Source: Sphingobacterium bovistauri
Lineage (GTDB): Bacteria > Bacteroidota > Bacteroidia > Sphingobacteriales > Sphingobacteriaceae
Assembly: GCF_020295405.1 (NCBI RefSeq)
Contig: NZ_JADEYP010000038.1
Location: forward strand, 1 to 38,250
Length of the DNA stretch: 38,250 nucleotides
Reading direction: 5' to 3'
Shown: in pieces, positions 22,952-30,443 of the stretch
How the letters are laid out: every line of letters starts with the position of its first letter
Position numbering within the stretch: the stretch's first letter is position 1
Position numbers and translations under genes: made by a program
Notes under the pieces: generated by a model
Seen by the model: the letters and a program-made list of their open reading frames with translations, nothing else
Database searches by the model: none
Told to the model about the DNA's origin: nothing

Positions 22952-25816
22952 ATGAGTAACGTACATTACAACGAAAAATTTCAGGACCGTCATAACGGTC
23001 CAAGTACTGAACAAACCGAAGAAATGTTGAATTTTTTGGGTGTTGCTTCTTTAGATGGGTTAATCGAACAAACAGTTCCTGCTCAAATCCGAAGAAAGGC
23101 TATGAATCTTCCAAATGCACTAAGCGAAGTCGCATATTTGGACAAGGTAGCTCAAATCGCTGAGAAGAATAAAGTGTTCAAGTCTTATATCGGACAGGGG
23201 TATTACGATGTGGTTCTTCCAGGAGTAATTCAGCGTAATGTATTTGAAAATCCAGGATGGTATACGCAATATACGCCTTATCAAGCTGAAATAGCGCAAG
23301 GACGTTTACAAGCCTTATTAAATTTCCAAACTGTTGTTTCTGATTTTACGGGATTAGAAATAGCTAATGCTTCATTATTAGATGAGGCTACAGCTGCTGC
23401 AGAAGCAATGTTTATGTTGTATTCGGCACGCAAAAGTAAAAATGCGAATGTGTTTTTAGTATCTCCGAATATTTTCCCACAGACTTTAGATGTATTGGTA
23501 ACACGTGCTACACCTTTTGGTGTTGAATTACGCGTTGCGGAAGTAACAGAGGTTAATTTGACAGAAGATGTATTTGCTGTATTTGTACAATACCCTGCTG
23601 CCGATGGTACTGTTGCTGATTATAAAAAAATTGCTGAGTCAGCACACGCGAAAAATATTACAGTTTGTGTGGCTGCAGATTTAATGTCTTTAGCATTGTT
23701 GACGCCTCCAGGCGAATGGGGTGCTGATGTTGTCGTAGGTAACTCCCAACGTTTTGGTGTACCAATGGGTTTTGGTGGTCCTCATGCTGCTTTCTTTGCT
23801 ACTAGAGATGCTTACAAGCGTAATATTCCTGGTCGTATTATAGGTGTGACTTCAGATTCAAATGGTGAATATGCGTTGCGTATGGCGTTACAGACTCGTG
23901 AGCAACATATCCGTCGTGATAAAGCTTCATCAAATATTTGTACAGCACAAGCATTGTTAGCAATTATGGCATCATTCTATGCCGTGTATCATGGTCCAAA
24001 AGGTATCAAAAATATTGCAAGCCGTATTAATGATTTGGCAAAACTAGCAGACAAAGCTATTCAAGCTTTGGGTTACGAGCAAACAAACAAAACGTATTTC
24101 GATACGCTACGTTTCAACGTTGGTAAAGAGGTGGATGGATTGAAATCAGAAGCGTTGAATAATGAATTGAATTTCTATTATAATGAAGGTACAGTAGGTG
24201 TTTCAATTGATGAGACGACTACTTTCCAAGATATTGAGACTATCGTTAAAGTGTTTGCTAAAGTTAAGGCTAAAGCGCAGGATATTGTAGATTTGGAAGA
24301 ATTAGCAAATGAACTAGGTACATCAATTCCTTCAGAATTGGCTCGTACGTCAGCGTATTTGTCGCACCCAATCTTTAATTCTTATCATTCAGAGCACGAG
24401 ATGTTGCGTTATATCAAATCTTTAGAAGCTAAAGATTTGTCATTATGTCACTCGATGATTCCATTGGGATCGTGTACGATGAAATTGAATGCAACTACGG
24501 AGATGGTTCCTGTTACTTGGGCTCGTTTTGGTGGTTTACATCCTTTTGCTCCAGTTGATCAGACTTCAGGATATATGTTGTTGATCAATGAGTTGAATGA
24601 TTGGTTATCAGAGATTACTGGTTTTGCAAAAATGTCATTCCAACCAAACTCAGGCGCTCAAGGTGAGTACGCTGGTTTGATGGTAATTGATGCTTACCAC
24701 AAAAGTCGTGGTGAAGGGCACCGTGATATCTGTCTGATTCCTGCTTCTGCGCACGGTACTAACCCTGCTTCAGCTTCTATGGCTGGTTTGAAAGTCGTAG
24801 TTGTGAAAACAGATGATAAAGGAAATATTGATGTAGAGGATTTGAGAGCTAAGGCTATTGAGCATGCAGCCAACTTAAATTCTTTGATGGTAACTTACCC
24901 ATCTACACACGGTGTATTCGAAGAGACAATTATCGAAATTTGTAATATTATCCACGAAAATGGTGGTCAGGTATATATGGATGGTGCGAACATGAATGCA
25001 CAGGTTGGTCTTACTAGCCCAGGTTTCATCGGTGCTGACGTATGTCACTTGAACTTGCACAAAACATTCTGTATTCCTCACGGTGGAGGAGGTCCAGGTA
25101 TGGGGCCTATCGGTGTGGCGGCACACTTGGTGCCTTTCTTACCAAATCACAAGGTCGTGGAGGTTTCAGGCACAGACGGCATTACAGCTGTTTCAGCAGC
25201 TCCATTTGGTTCGGCGTCTATTTTGTTGATCTCTCATGCCTATATCGCTATGATGGGTGCTAAGGGGCTTACAGATGCTACGAAAATAGCAATCTTAAAT
25301 GCGAATTACATTAAGGCGCGTTTAGAAGATCATTATCCTGTATTATACGCTGGAGCTAATGGTCGTTGTGCCCACGAGATGATCTTAGATTGTCGTGGAT
25401 TCAAGAATGCAGGTGTAGAAGTTGCAGATATTGCTAAGCGTTTGATGGACTACGGTTTCCATGCGCCAACAGTATCTTTCCCTGTAGCAGGGACATTGAT
25501 GGTAGAGCCTACGGAGTCAGAGTCTAAACCAGAATTGGATCGTTTCTGTGATGCGTTAATCGCTATTCGTCAAGAAATCGCTGCGGTAGAAGCTGGTGAA
25601 GTAGACAAAGAGAATAACGTATTGAAAAATGCCCCTCATACTGCTGCGGTAGTATCGGGTGACGAATGGAATAGACCATATTCGCGTCAGACTGCGGCTT
25701 ACCCACTTCCTTACTTGAAAATAGCTAAATTCTGGCCTTCAGTAGGTCGTGTGAACGATTCGCAGGGTGATAGAATGTTAATCTGTTCTTGTCCTTCAAT
25801 AGAAGAATACGCGTAA
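22952..25816 (+). CDS. gcvP: Glycine dehydrogenase (decarboxylating), P-protein of the glycine cleavage system
   Basis: 954 residues, a single-chain P-protein in which the two halves (P1 and P2) are fused, as in E. coli. It starts with the usual FQDRHNGP block. PLP is bound by Lys704 in HLNLHKTFCIPHGGGGPG, with the glycine-rich loop after it; FQPNSGAQGEYAGL and SAHGTNPASASMAGL are further conserved blocks. It decarboxylates glycine and passes the aminomethyl group to lipoylated GcvH, whose gene lies about 12 kb downstream (37668-38048). gcvT is not in the window. The gene is monocistronic with its own promoter and terminator. Confidence 0.98.
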   Translation: MSNVHYNEKFQDRHNGPSTEQTEEMLNFLGVASLDGLIEQTVPAQIRRKAMNLPNALSEVAYLDKVAQIAEKNKVFKSYIGQGYYDVVLPGVIQRNVFENPGWYTQYTPYQAEIAQGRLQALLNFQTVVSDFTGLEIANASLLDEATAAAEAMFMLYSARKSKNANVFLVSPNIFPQTLDVLVTRATPFGVELRVAEVTEVNLTEDVFAVFVQYPAADGTVADYKKIAESAHAKNITVCVAADLMSLALLTPPGEWGADVVVGNSQRFGVPMGFGGPHAAFFATRDAYKRNIPGRIIGVTSDSNGEYALRMALQTREQHIRRDKASSNICTAQALLAIMASFYAVYHGPKGIKNIASRINDLAKLADKAIQALGYEQTNKTYFDTLRFNVGKEVDGLKSEALNNELNFYYNEGTVGVSIDETTTFQDIETIVKVFAKVKAKAQDIVDLEELANELGTSIPSELARTSAYLSHPIFNSYHSEHEMLRYIKSLEAKDLSLCHSMIPLGSCTMKLNATTEMVPVTWARFGGLHPFAPVDQTSGYMLLINELNDWLSEITGFAKMSFQPNSGAQGEYAGLMVIDAYHKSRGEGHRDICLIPASAHGTNPASASMAGLKVVVVKTDDKGNIDVEDLRAKAIEHAANLNSLMVTYPSTHGVFEETIIEICNIIHENGGQVYMDGANMNAQVGLTSPGFIGADVCHLNLHKTFCIPHGGGGPGMGPIGVAAHLVPFLPNHKVVEVSGTDGITAVSAAPFGSASILLISHAYIAMMGAKGLTDATKIAILNANYIKARLEDHYPVLYAGANGRCAHEMILDCRGFKNAGVEVADIAKRLMDYGFHAPTVSFPVAGTLMVEPTESESKPELDRFCDALIAIRQEIAAVEAGEVDKENNVLKNAPHTAAVVSGDEWNRPYSRQTAAYPLPYLKIAKFWPSVGRVNDSQGDRMLICSCPSIEEYA

Positions 25817-25834
25817 ATTACGTTCTTTAAATAA

Positions 25835-25872
25835 ACAAAAGGCTTGCAAAAATTTTGCAAGCCTTTTTGTTT
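25835..25872 (+). terminator. Terminator of gcvP
   Basis: Long perfect hairpin with arms AAAAGGCTTGCAAAA and TTTTGCAAGCCTTTT, almost no loop, then a T-rich tract. Confidence 0.9.
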
Positions 25873-25919
25873 TTAAATCCTATCTTTAAGTTAAAACTAT
25901 CCAATTATTTTCCATTTTT

Positions 25920-26930
25920 ATGAGATATTGCTGTATCCTTATACTTATTAAGTTTTTACTGGTAATACCGTTTTCTACGTATGCGCAGCAATATATACCT
26001 TTTGCGCAGCACGCCTTTAATGGAGCGCATATCAATCCAGCTTATGTAGGTTATAAAGAAATGTGGTATGCCCAAATGGGGATCAGATCGCAATGGTCAA
26101 AATTTCGCGGTGCGCCAACATCTGGTTATGCTTCGATAGATGGTATTATTGATCCTATTTGGAAACGACATGCTGCAGGTTTGCAGATAGCTTATGACAA
26201 AATAGGGGTGCAATCTGCTACATCATTGTTTGGAAGTTATGCATTGCGCTTACAAATAGATGAGGACGACACACAGCGATTAAGTTTGGGTATAGCTGGA
26301 GGAGTTACGCAATATAGTCTTGATGGCAATGATTTGGTATATATTGACGAAAATGATCCTTATATCCCTAGGGGGATGATTACGACATGGCGGCCAGATA
26401 TACGATTAGGTGCATTTTATTATCATCCCAATTGGTATCTGGGCTTGTCTGTTCATGATTTATTTTCTAAATCGGATAGCAGAGAAGATTTTGTGTATAA
26501 CCAAAATTCTTTAGAAGGACTTTATCGAAATACGCATGCGTATATTATGTTAGGCGGAGCAATTCCTATGTCTGAGGGGTTCATCTTTAGACCAAGTTTG
26601 TTAGTCAAAGATGATTTAATCGGGCCTACAGCGGTGGATGTCAATGCAATGGGGATTTTTGATGAAAAATTTTGGGTAGGATTAGCGTTTCGTTCTCGTT
26701 CTAAGATCTTTGATAGAGAGTATGATGACTTACCATTGTCCAAGTTTACTGCTTATAAATCTATTGGTTTGTTAGCACAATTATATACAAGTTCAAAATT
26801 ACGTATAGGTTATTCATTCGAACACAGTTTGAATAAAATTGCGGGAATGAATAATGGTACACATGAAATATCAATAGGTGTATCATTAGGAAAATCAATG
26901 AATAGATTCCCTTCGGCAAAGTATTTTTAA
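25920..26930 (+). CDS. PorP/SprF-family membrane protein (type IX secretion associated)
   Basis: 336 residues. Signal peptide about 1-22 ending STYAQQ, then the family start QYIPFAQHAFNGAHINPAYVGY, which is the PorP/SprF signature (FNPAYAG-like), with WSKFRGAPTSGYASIDG after it. The rest is an outer-membrane beta barrel. PorP/SprF proteins help type IX secreted proteins reach or stay on the surface and usually lie beside the large adhesin they serve. Here the neighbours are gcvP and a methylase, so this is an orphan copy and its client is unknown. A TATCTTTA box (25881-25888) upstream is a near match to a promoter. Confidence 0.85.
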   Translation: MRYCCILILIKFLLVIPFSTYAQQYIPFAQHAFNGAHINPAYVGYKEMWYAQMGIRSQWSKFRGAPTSGYASIDGIIDPIWKRHAAGLQIAYDKIGVQSATSLFGSYALRLQIDEDDTQRLSLGIAGGVTQYSLDGNDLVYIDENDPYIPRGMITTWRPDIRLGAFYYHPNWYLGLSVHDLFSKSDSREDFVYNQNSLEGLYRNTHAYIMLGGAIPMSEGFIFRPSLLVKDDLIGPTAVDVNAMGIFDEKFWVGLAFRSRSKIFDREYDDLPLSKFTAYKSIGLLAQLYTSSKLRIGYSFEHSLNKIAGMNNGTHEISIGVSLGKSMNRFPSAKYF

Positions 26931-26965
26931 AGGACTATAAAACTTATTATCTCGACTTTTCTTTA

Positions 26966-26973
26966 TAGGTTTG
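26966..26973 (+). promoter_or_regulatory. Putative -7 box, near-leaderless start
   Basis: TAGGTTTG matches TAnnTTTG and ends 3 bases before the ATG at 26977. Transcription would start at about the start codon. No good -33 box is seen, so it may be chance. Confidence 0.3.
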
Positions 26974-26976
26974 TAT

Positions 26977-27687
26977 ATGCAAAAAGGCAAACTTTTTTTG
27001 ATCCCGGTGCCACTTTCTGAAGGCGCAGAGCGTATATCTTATACATTGGTGCATCAAGATATTATTAATAAGATCGATGAATATGTGGTGGAGAATGAGA
27101 AGACTGCGCGTAAATTCCTAAAAGCCGCTGGTTTATCCATACCTCAAAGTCAATTGATAATTCACGATTATGGTAAGCATACACGTGAGAAAATGGATTA
27201 TAATCAGGTTTTTGCAAATGTAATGAAGGGAAAGGACTTGGGATTGATGTCTGAAGCAGGCTGTCCTGCTGTGGCTGATCCTGGTTCGGATATTGTAGCG
27301 GAAGCGCATCGAAGGGGTATTCAAGTGGTGCCAATGGTAGGGCCTAGTTCTATTTTATTAGCATTAATGGGTTCAGGTTTTAACGGTCAGAAATTCTCTT
27401 TTCAGGGCTATTTGCCTATTGATAAGGGCGAACGTTCGAAAAAAATAAAAGATTTAGAAAATCAGAGCACTCGTGATAAAGTAACTCAAATTTTTATAGA
27501 AACGCCTTTTCGTAACAATCAGATGCTTAGCGAACTTTTGCGTATAGCTAAGCCGTCAACCAAGTTGTGTATTGCTGCAAATTTGACTTCACCAGATGAA
27601 ATGGTATTAACAAAGCGCATATCTGAGTGGCAAAATACGACAATTGATTTGCATAAGATACCCGCTATTTTTTTATTGTTTGCGTAA
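26977..27687 (+). CDS. SAM-dependent methyltransferase, tetrapyrrole methylase/RsmI-like
   Basis: 236 residues from the ATG at 26977 (MQKGKLFLIPVPL); a TTG six bases upstream is in frame but falls in a promoter-like box. The fold is that of the tetrapyrrole methylase/RsmI group: KLFLIPVPL at the N-terminus, GLMSEAGCPAVADPGSDIV (about 88-106) and VVPMVGPSSILLALMGSG (about 112-129) for SAM binding, and FIETPFRNNQML. RsmI methylates C1402 of 16S rRNA on the 2'-O. This shorter form, ending at IFLLFA, matches a Bacteroidota paralogue whose target I do not know. Confidence 0.85.
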   Translation: MQKGKLFLIPVPLSEGAERISYTLVHQDIINKIDEYVVENEKTARKFLKAAGLSIPQSQLIIHDYGKHTREKMDYNQVFANVMKGKDLGLMSEAGCPAVADPGSDIVAEAHRRGIQVVPMVGPSSILLALMGSGFNGQKFSFQGYLPIDKGERSKKIKDLENQSTRDKVTQIFIETPFRNNQMLSELLRIAKPSTKLCIAANLTSPDEMVLTKRISEWQNTTIDLHKIPAIFLLFA

Positions 27688-27833
27688 GTATTCGTACTTT
27701 TAAAAGATGAGATATTGCTATTTTTGTGATTAAGGACTGTGTTATTATGCTTTTTGAATAGCTAATTTGGCAGCACTTATGCCATTGATCAAAAGTTGCT
27801 CATTACTAATGTTTTTACATTAGGAGACAAGTA

Positions 27834-27840
27834 AGGGAGG
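27834..27840 (+). promoter_or_regulatory. Strong Shine-Dalgarno-like sequence before an ATG-TGA
   Basis: AGGGAGG lies 7 bases before an ATG (27848) whose next codon is TGA. Good Shine-Dalgarno sequences are rare in this window, so its spacing to this stop-interrupted start is notable. Confidence 0.4.
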
Positions 27841-27847
27841 TAAAGAA

Positions 27848-27973
27848 ATGTGACTTATTTTGCCTGTGAAGGCAAAGGAAAGTAACACTAAAATAGTAGA
27901 ATTGGATGCCTCTCTTAATACACAAATTAATAACTTAAACAAGTTAGAATCTATATTATTAGAAGATAAGTAA
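27848..27973 (+). pseudogene. Small ORF interrupted by TGA at codon 2, or short coiled-coil peptide with a TTG/GTG start
   Basis: From the ATG at 27848 the frame reads ATG, TGA, then stays open to a TAA at 27971-27973. The open part encodes about 38 residues, including VKAKESNTKIVELDASLNTQ and then INNLNKLESILLEDK, with hydrophobic residues spaced like a short coiled coil. Its stop overlaps the ATG of the next gene (TAATG), the same coupling used elsewhere in this window, which suggests that the frame is or was translated. Either codon 2 has mutated to a stop, or translation begins at TTG 27860 or GTG 27866. I do not recognise the peptide. Confidence 0.4.
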
Positions 27974-28470
27974 TGAATGAATTATTGAATGATCCGGAGT
28001 TTCAAAAGCTAATACCGTATTTACCTTGGCTGGTTGCAATTGTTGTTATACAGATTATTATATGGTTGTTATTAGGGTATACTATTCGCAAGGTACTACT
28101 TCTTATAAAAAAGGAAAATCGGTTGTTACCGCCTAATCAGGCTTTTTTGTTGGCAGTCCCTCTATTAAATATTTTCTGGAATTTTATTGTAGTCAGAAAT
28201 CTTAGAGACTCATTAAATAATGAATTTTATGATCGTAAAGTAGCGATAGACGAAAATCCAACACAGAATGAGGGCAACATATTTGCATGGAGCTTTTTAG
28301 TTGGAAACCTTCCACTTCCATTAATCGGTTATATTGCATCATTTACATATATAGTTGGCATTGTTTTGTATTGGAGAAAGATCATATCATATAAAAGGCT
28401 GCTAGAAAGCTCATCTACTGATGATGGTGCTAATGTTCAATCATCAATGGATAAGGAGGAAATTGAATAG
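27973..28470 (+). CDS. Membrane protein of unknown function
   Basis: 165 residues with about three hydrophobic helices (about 18-40, 58-76 and 115-138) and charged loops. The C-terminus is hydrophilic (SSTDDGANVQSSMDKEEIE). The pattern of a first helix, a PPNQAFLLAVPLLNIFWNFIVV segment and a last helix with Tyr/Trp caps resembles small DUF4328-like membrane proteins, but I cannot assign a family. Its start overlaps the stop of the small ORF at 27848-27973, and its stop is one base before the nif3-like ATG, so it is in an operon with the nif3-like and zinc-ribbon genes. Confidence 0.65.
   Translation: MNELLNDPEFQKLIPYLPWLVAIVVIQIIIWLLLGYTIRKVLLLIKKENRLLPPNQAFLLAVPLLNIFWNFIVVRNLRDSLNNEFYDRKVAIDENPTQNEGNIFAWSFLVGNLPLPLIGYIASFTYIVGIVLYWRKIISYKRLLESSSTDDGANVQSSMDKEEIE
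28453..28460 (+). promoter_or_regulatory. Shine-Dalgarno that fixes the nif3-like start
   Basis: AAGGAGGA ends 11 bases before the ATG at 28472. This supports MKIKEI as the true N-terminus rather than an in-frame ATG at 28421 inside the preceding gene. Confidence 0.6.
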
Positions 28471-28471
28471 T

Positions 28472-29569
28472 ATGAAAATAAAAGAAATCACTTCGTATTT
28501 AGAGACTATTGCACCTCTTGCATATCAAGAGTCTTATGATAATTCTGGATTGATCGTAGGGCATCCAAATGATGAGGTCTCTAAGGCATTAATCTCCCTT
28601 GATTGTACAGAAGAAATCGTCGATGAGGCTATAGCCAAAGGTTGTGATATCATTATATCTCACCACCCGATTGTTTTCAAAGGGTTAAAGAAGTTTAATA
28701 GCAAAAATTATGTAGAGCGCACAGTCATTAAGGCGATTAAAAACAATATTGCATTATACGCTATCCATACGAACTTGGATAATGTGCTAGGTGGTGTAAG
28801 TTCTAAAATTGCGGATAAATTAGAATTGGTTAACCATGCGATTTTAAGTCCAAAATCAGAGCTACTGAAAAAGCTTGTTGTGTATGTTCCACGTGCGAAT
28901 GTTGAGGACGTTCGTCAAGCGTTGTTTGATGCAGGAGCAGGAAGTATAGGTAGTTATGATCAATGCAGCTATAATACCTCAGGATATGGCACTTTTAGGC
29001 CCTTAGAAGGAGCGAATCCGGCTATTGGTGAAATGGGGACTCAAGAACGTGTTGAAGAAACAAAGATTGAAGTTATTTTTCCATCTCAACTTGAACGACA
29101 AATTGTGGTTAGTATGTTGGCTGCTCATCCATATGAAGAGGTCGCTTATCACGCAATTACCATTGATAACAAATTGCAATATGTGGGCTCGGGGGCTATC
29201 GGCAATTTGGAAGTTCCGATTGAGGCTTCAGCATTTATGGCATATCTGAAGGAAAAACTAAATTTAAATGTAATTCGGCATACTAAGTTTTCTGACAAAA
29301 AAATAAACAGAGTGGCTGTCTGTGGAGGCTCTGGTGGTTTCTTATTAAATGAAGCTAAGCGCTCAGGAGCTGATATTTTCATTACTGCAGATTACAAATA
29401 TCATGAGTTTTTTGATGCAGAGGATGATATCATAATCGCTGATATTGGACACTATGAATCAGAACAATTTACACAAGAATTATTATTAGAAATAATTCGG
29501 AAAAAATTTGTTAACTTTGCTGTCCTATTGACGGAAATAGACACAAATCCCATAAAATACTACATTTAA
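28472..29569 (+). CDS. Nif3-like dinuclear metal center protein (YqfO/YbgI family)
   Basis: 365 residues from the ATG with a Shine-Dalgarno. Metal-binding pieces are in place: SHHPIVFKGLKKF (about 65-77), IHTNLDN (about 98-104), and near the C-terminus DIGHYESEQF. The length shows the extra central domain (about 130-230, PII-like) found in the longer Nif3 proteins; VVSMLAAHPYEEVAYHAI falls there. Nif3 proteins form hexameric rings with a two-metal site, are conserved across life and are often mislabelled GTP cyclohydrolase I type 2; the reaction is not settled. Its stop overlaps the next ATG (TAATG). Confidence 0.93.
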   Translation: MKIKEITSYLETIAPLAYQESYDNSGLIVGHPNDEVSKALISLDCTEEIVDEAIAKGCDIIISHHPIVFKGLKKFNSKNYVERTVIKAIKNNIALYAIHTNLDNVLGGVSSKIADKLELVNHAILSPKSELLKKLVVYVPRANVEDVRQALFDAGAGSIGSYDQCSYNTSGYGTFRPLEGANPAIGEMGTQERVEETKIEVIFPSQLERQIVVSMLAAHPYEEVAYHAITIDNKLQYVGSGAIGNLEVPIEASAFMAYLKEKLNLNVIRHTKFSDKKINRVAVCGGSGGFLLNEAKRSGADIFITADYKYHEFFDAEDDIIIADIGHYESEQFTQELLLEIIRKKFVNFAVLLTEIDTNPIKYYI

Positions 29570-30303
29570 TGGAACAAACGGTAGAACAAAAATTAAAGGC
29601 ATTGTGGTCGTTGCAATCGATCCACACCAAAATAGATAAGATTCGCCAAGTACGTGGTGAGCTTCCTATCGAAGTAGCTGACTTAGAGGATGAAATCGCT
29701 GGGTTGGAAACTCGACTTGAAAAAATCAGAGTTGACTTAGATGATTTAGAGGATTCAATTGTAAAACGTAAAAACATGATCAAAGATGCGCAAGCAGCGA
29801 TCAAGAAATACGAAGGTCAATTGAATGAAGTAAAAAACAATCGTGAGTATGACGCTATTTCAAAAGAAATTGAAATTCAAGGCTTAGAAATTCAAGTATG
29901 TGAGAAACGTATTAAAGAGGCTGAGTTTGAAATCAAAAACAAATCTGAAGGATACGAGAAAGCTCAAGGTAACTTAGATTACGCTAAAGGTGAGTTAGAA
30001 ATCAAGCAAAAAGAGTTAGAAACTATTGCTTCAGAAACACAAAAAGAAGAGGAAGTTTTATTAGAAAGAGCGGAAGTTGCTTCTCAGAAAAATGAAGAGC
30101 GTCTTTTGAAAGTTTATAATAAACTTCGTGGCTCATACCGCAATGGATTAGCTGTTGTTTTTATCGAGCGTGATAGTTGTTCTGGTTGTCACAATAAGAT
30201 ACCACCTCAATTGCAATCAGAGATTCGTCAACGTAAAAAATTGATTATCTGTGAGCACTGTGGTCGTGTTTTGGTAGACGAAGAACTTGCTTCTGAAGAT
30301 TAA
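29569..30303 (+). CDS. Coiled-coil zinc-ribbon protein (CdsZ-like)
   Basis: 244 residues. Residues about 30-185 form a long antiparallel coiled coil (EVADLEDEIAGLETRLEKIR, then later KKYEGQLNEVKNNREYDAIS, the family hallmark), followed by a C4 zinc ribbon with Cys204-x2-Cys207 and Cys228-x2-Cys231. Proteins of this plan are encoded next to nif3 in many bacteria; the chlamydial member is named CdsZ. The role is not established; the shape suggests an adaptor binding nucleic acid or protein. The gene overlaps the nif3-like stop by one base, so the two are translated together. Confidence 0.9.
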   Translation: MEQTVEQKLKALWSLQSIHTKIDKIRQVRGELPIEVADLEDEIAGLETRLEKIRVDLDDLEDSIVKRKNMIKDAQAAIKKYEGQLNEVKNNREYDAISKEIEIQGLEIQVCEKRIKEAEFEIKNKSEGYEKAQGNLDYAKGELEIKQKELETIASETQKEEEVLLERAEVASQKNEERLLKVYNKLRGSYRNGLAVVFIERDSCSGCHNKIPPQLQSEIRQRKKLIICEHCGRVLVDEELASED

Positions 30304-30322
30304 TATTTATTTGATATAAGTA

Positions 30323-30355
30323 AAAAGGGTAGATCTATTGATTCTACCCTTTTTT
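30323..30355 (+). terminator. Terminator of the nif3/zinc-ribbon operon
   Basis: Arms AAAAGGGTAGA (30323-30333) and TCTACCCTTTT (30343-30353), 9-base loop, then Ts. Confidence 0.88.
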
Positions 30356-30382
30356 GCGTTTTGCAACATCTTAGATATAGTA

Positions 30383-30413
30383 TTTTCCCTTGTGTTATTA
30401 ATATTTATATTTG
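30383..30413 (+). promoter_or_regulatory. Putative promoter of the tricorn-like protease
   Basis: -7 box TATATTTG at 30406-30413 matches TAnnTTTG; TTTT at 30383-30386 lies 19 bases upstream in the place of the -33 TTTG. The ATG follows 30 bases after the -7 box. Confidence 0.45.
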
Positions 30414-30443
30414 ATTTAAAATACAACCATATATTGACAGCAT

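Noticed and set aside
28421..28471. Earlier start for the nif3-like gene
   Set aside because: It overlaps the preceding gene by 50 bases and adds a non-conserved tail; the ATG at 28472 has a Shine-Dalgarno.
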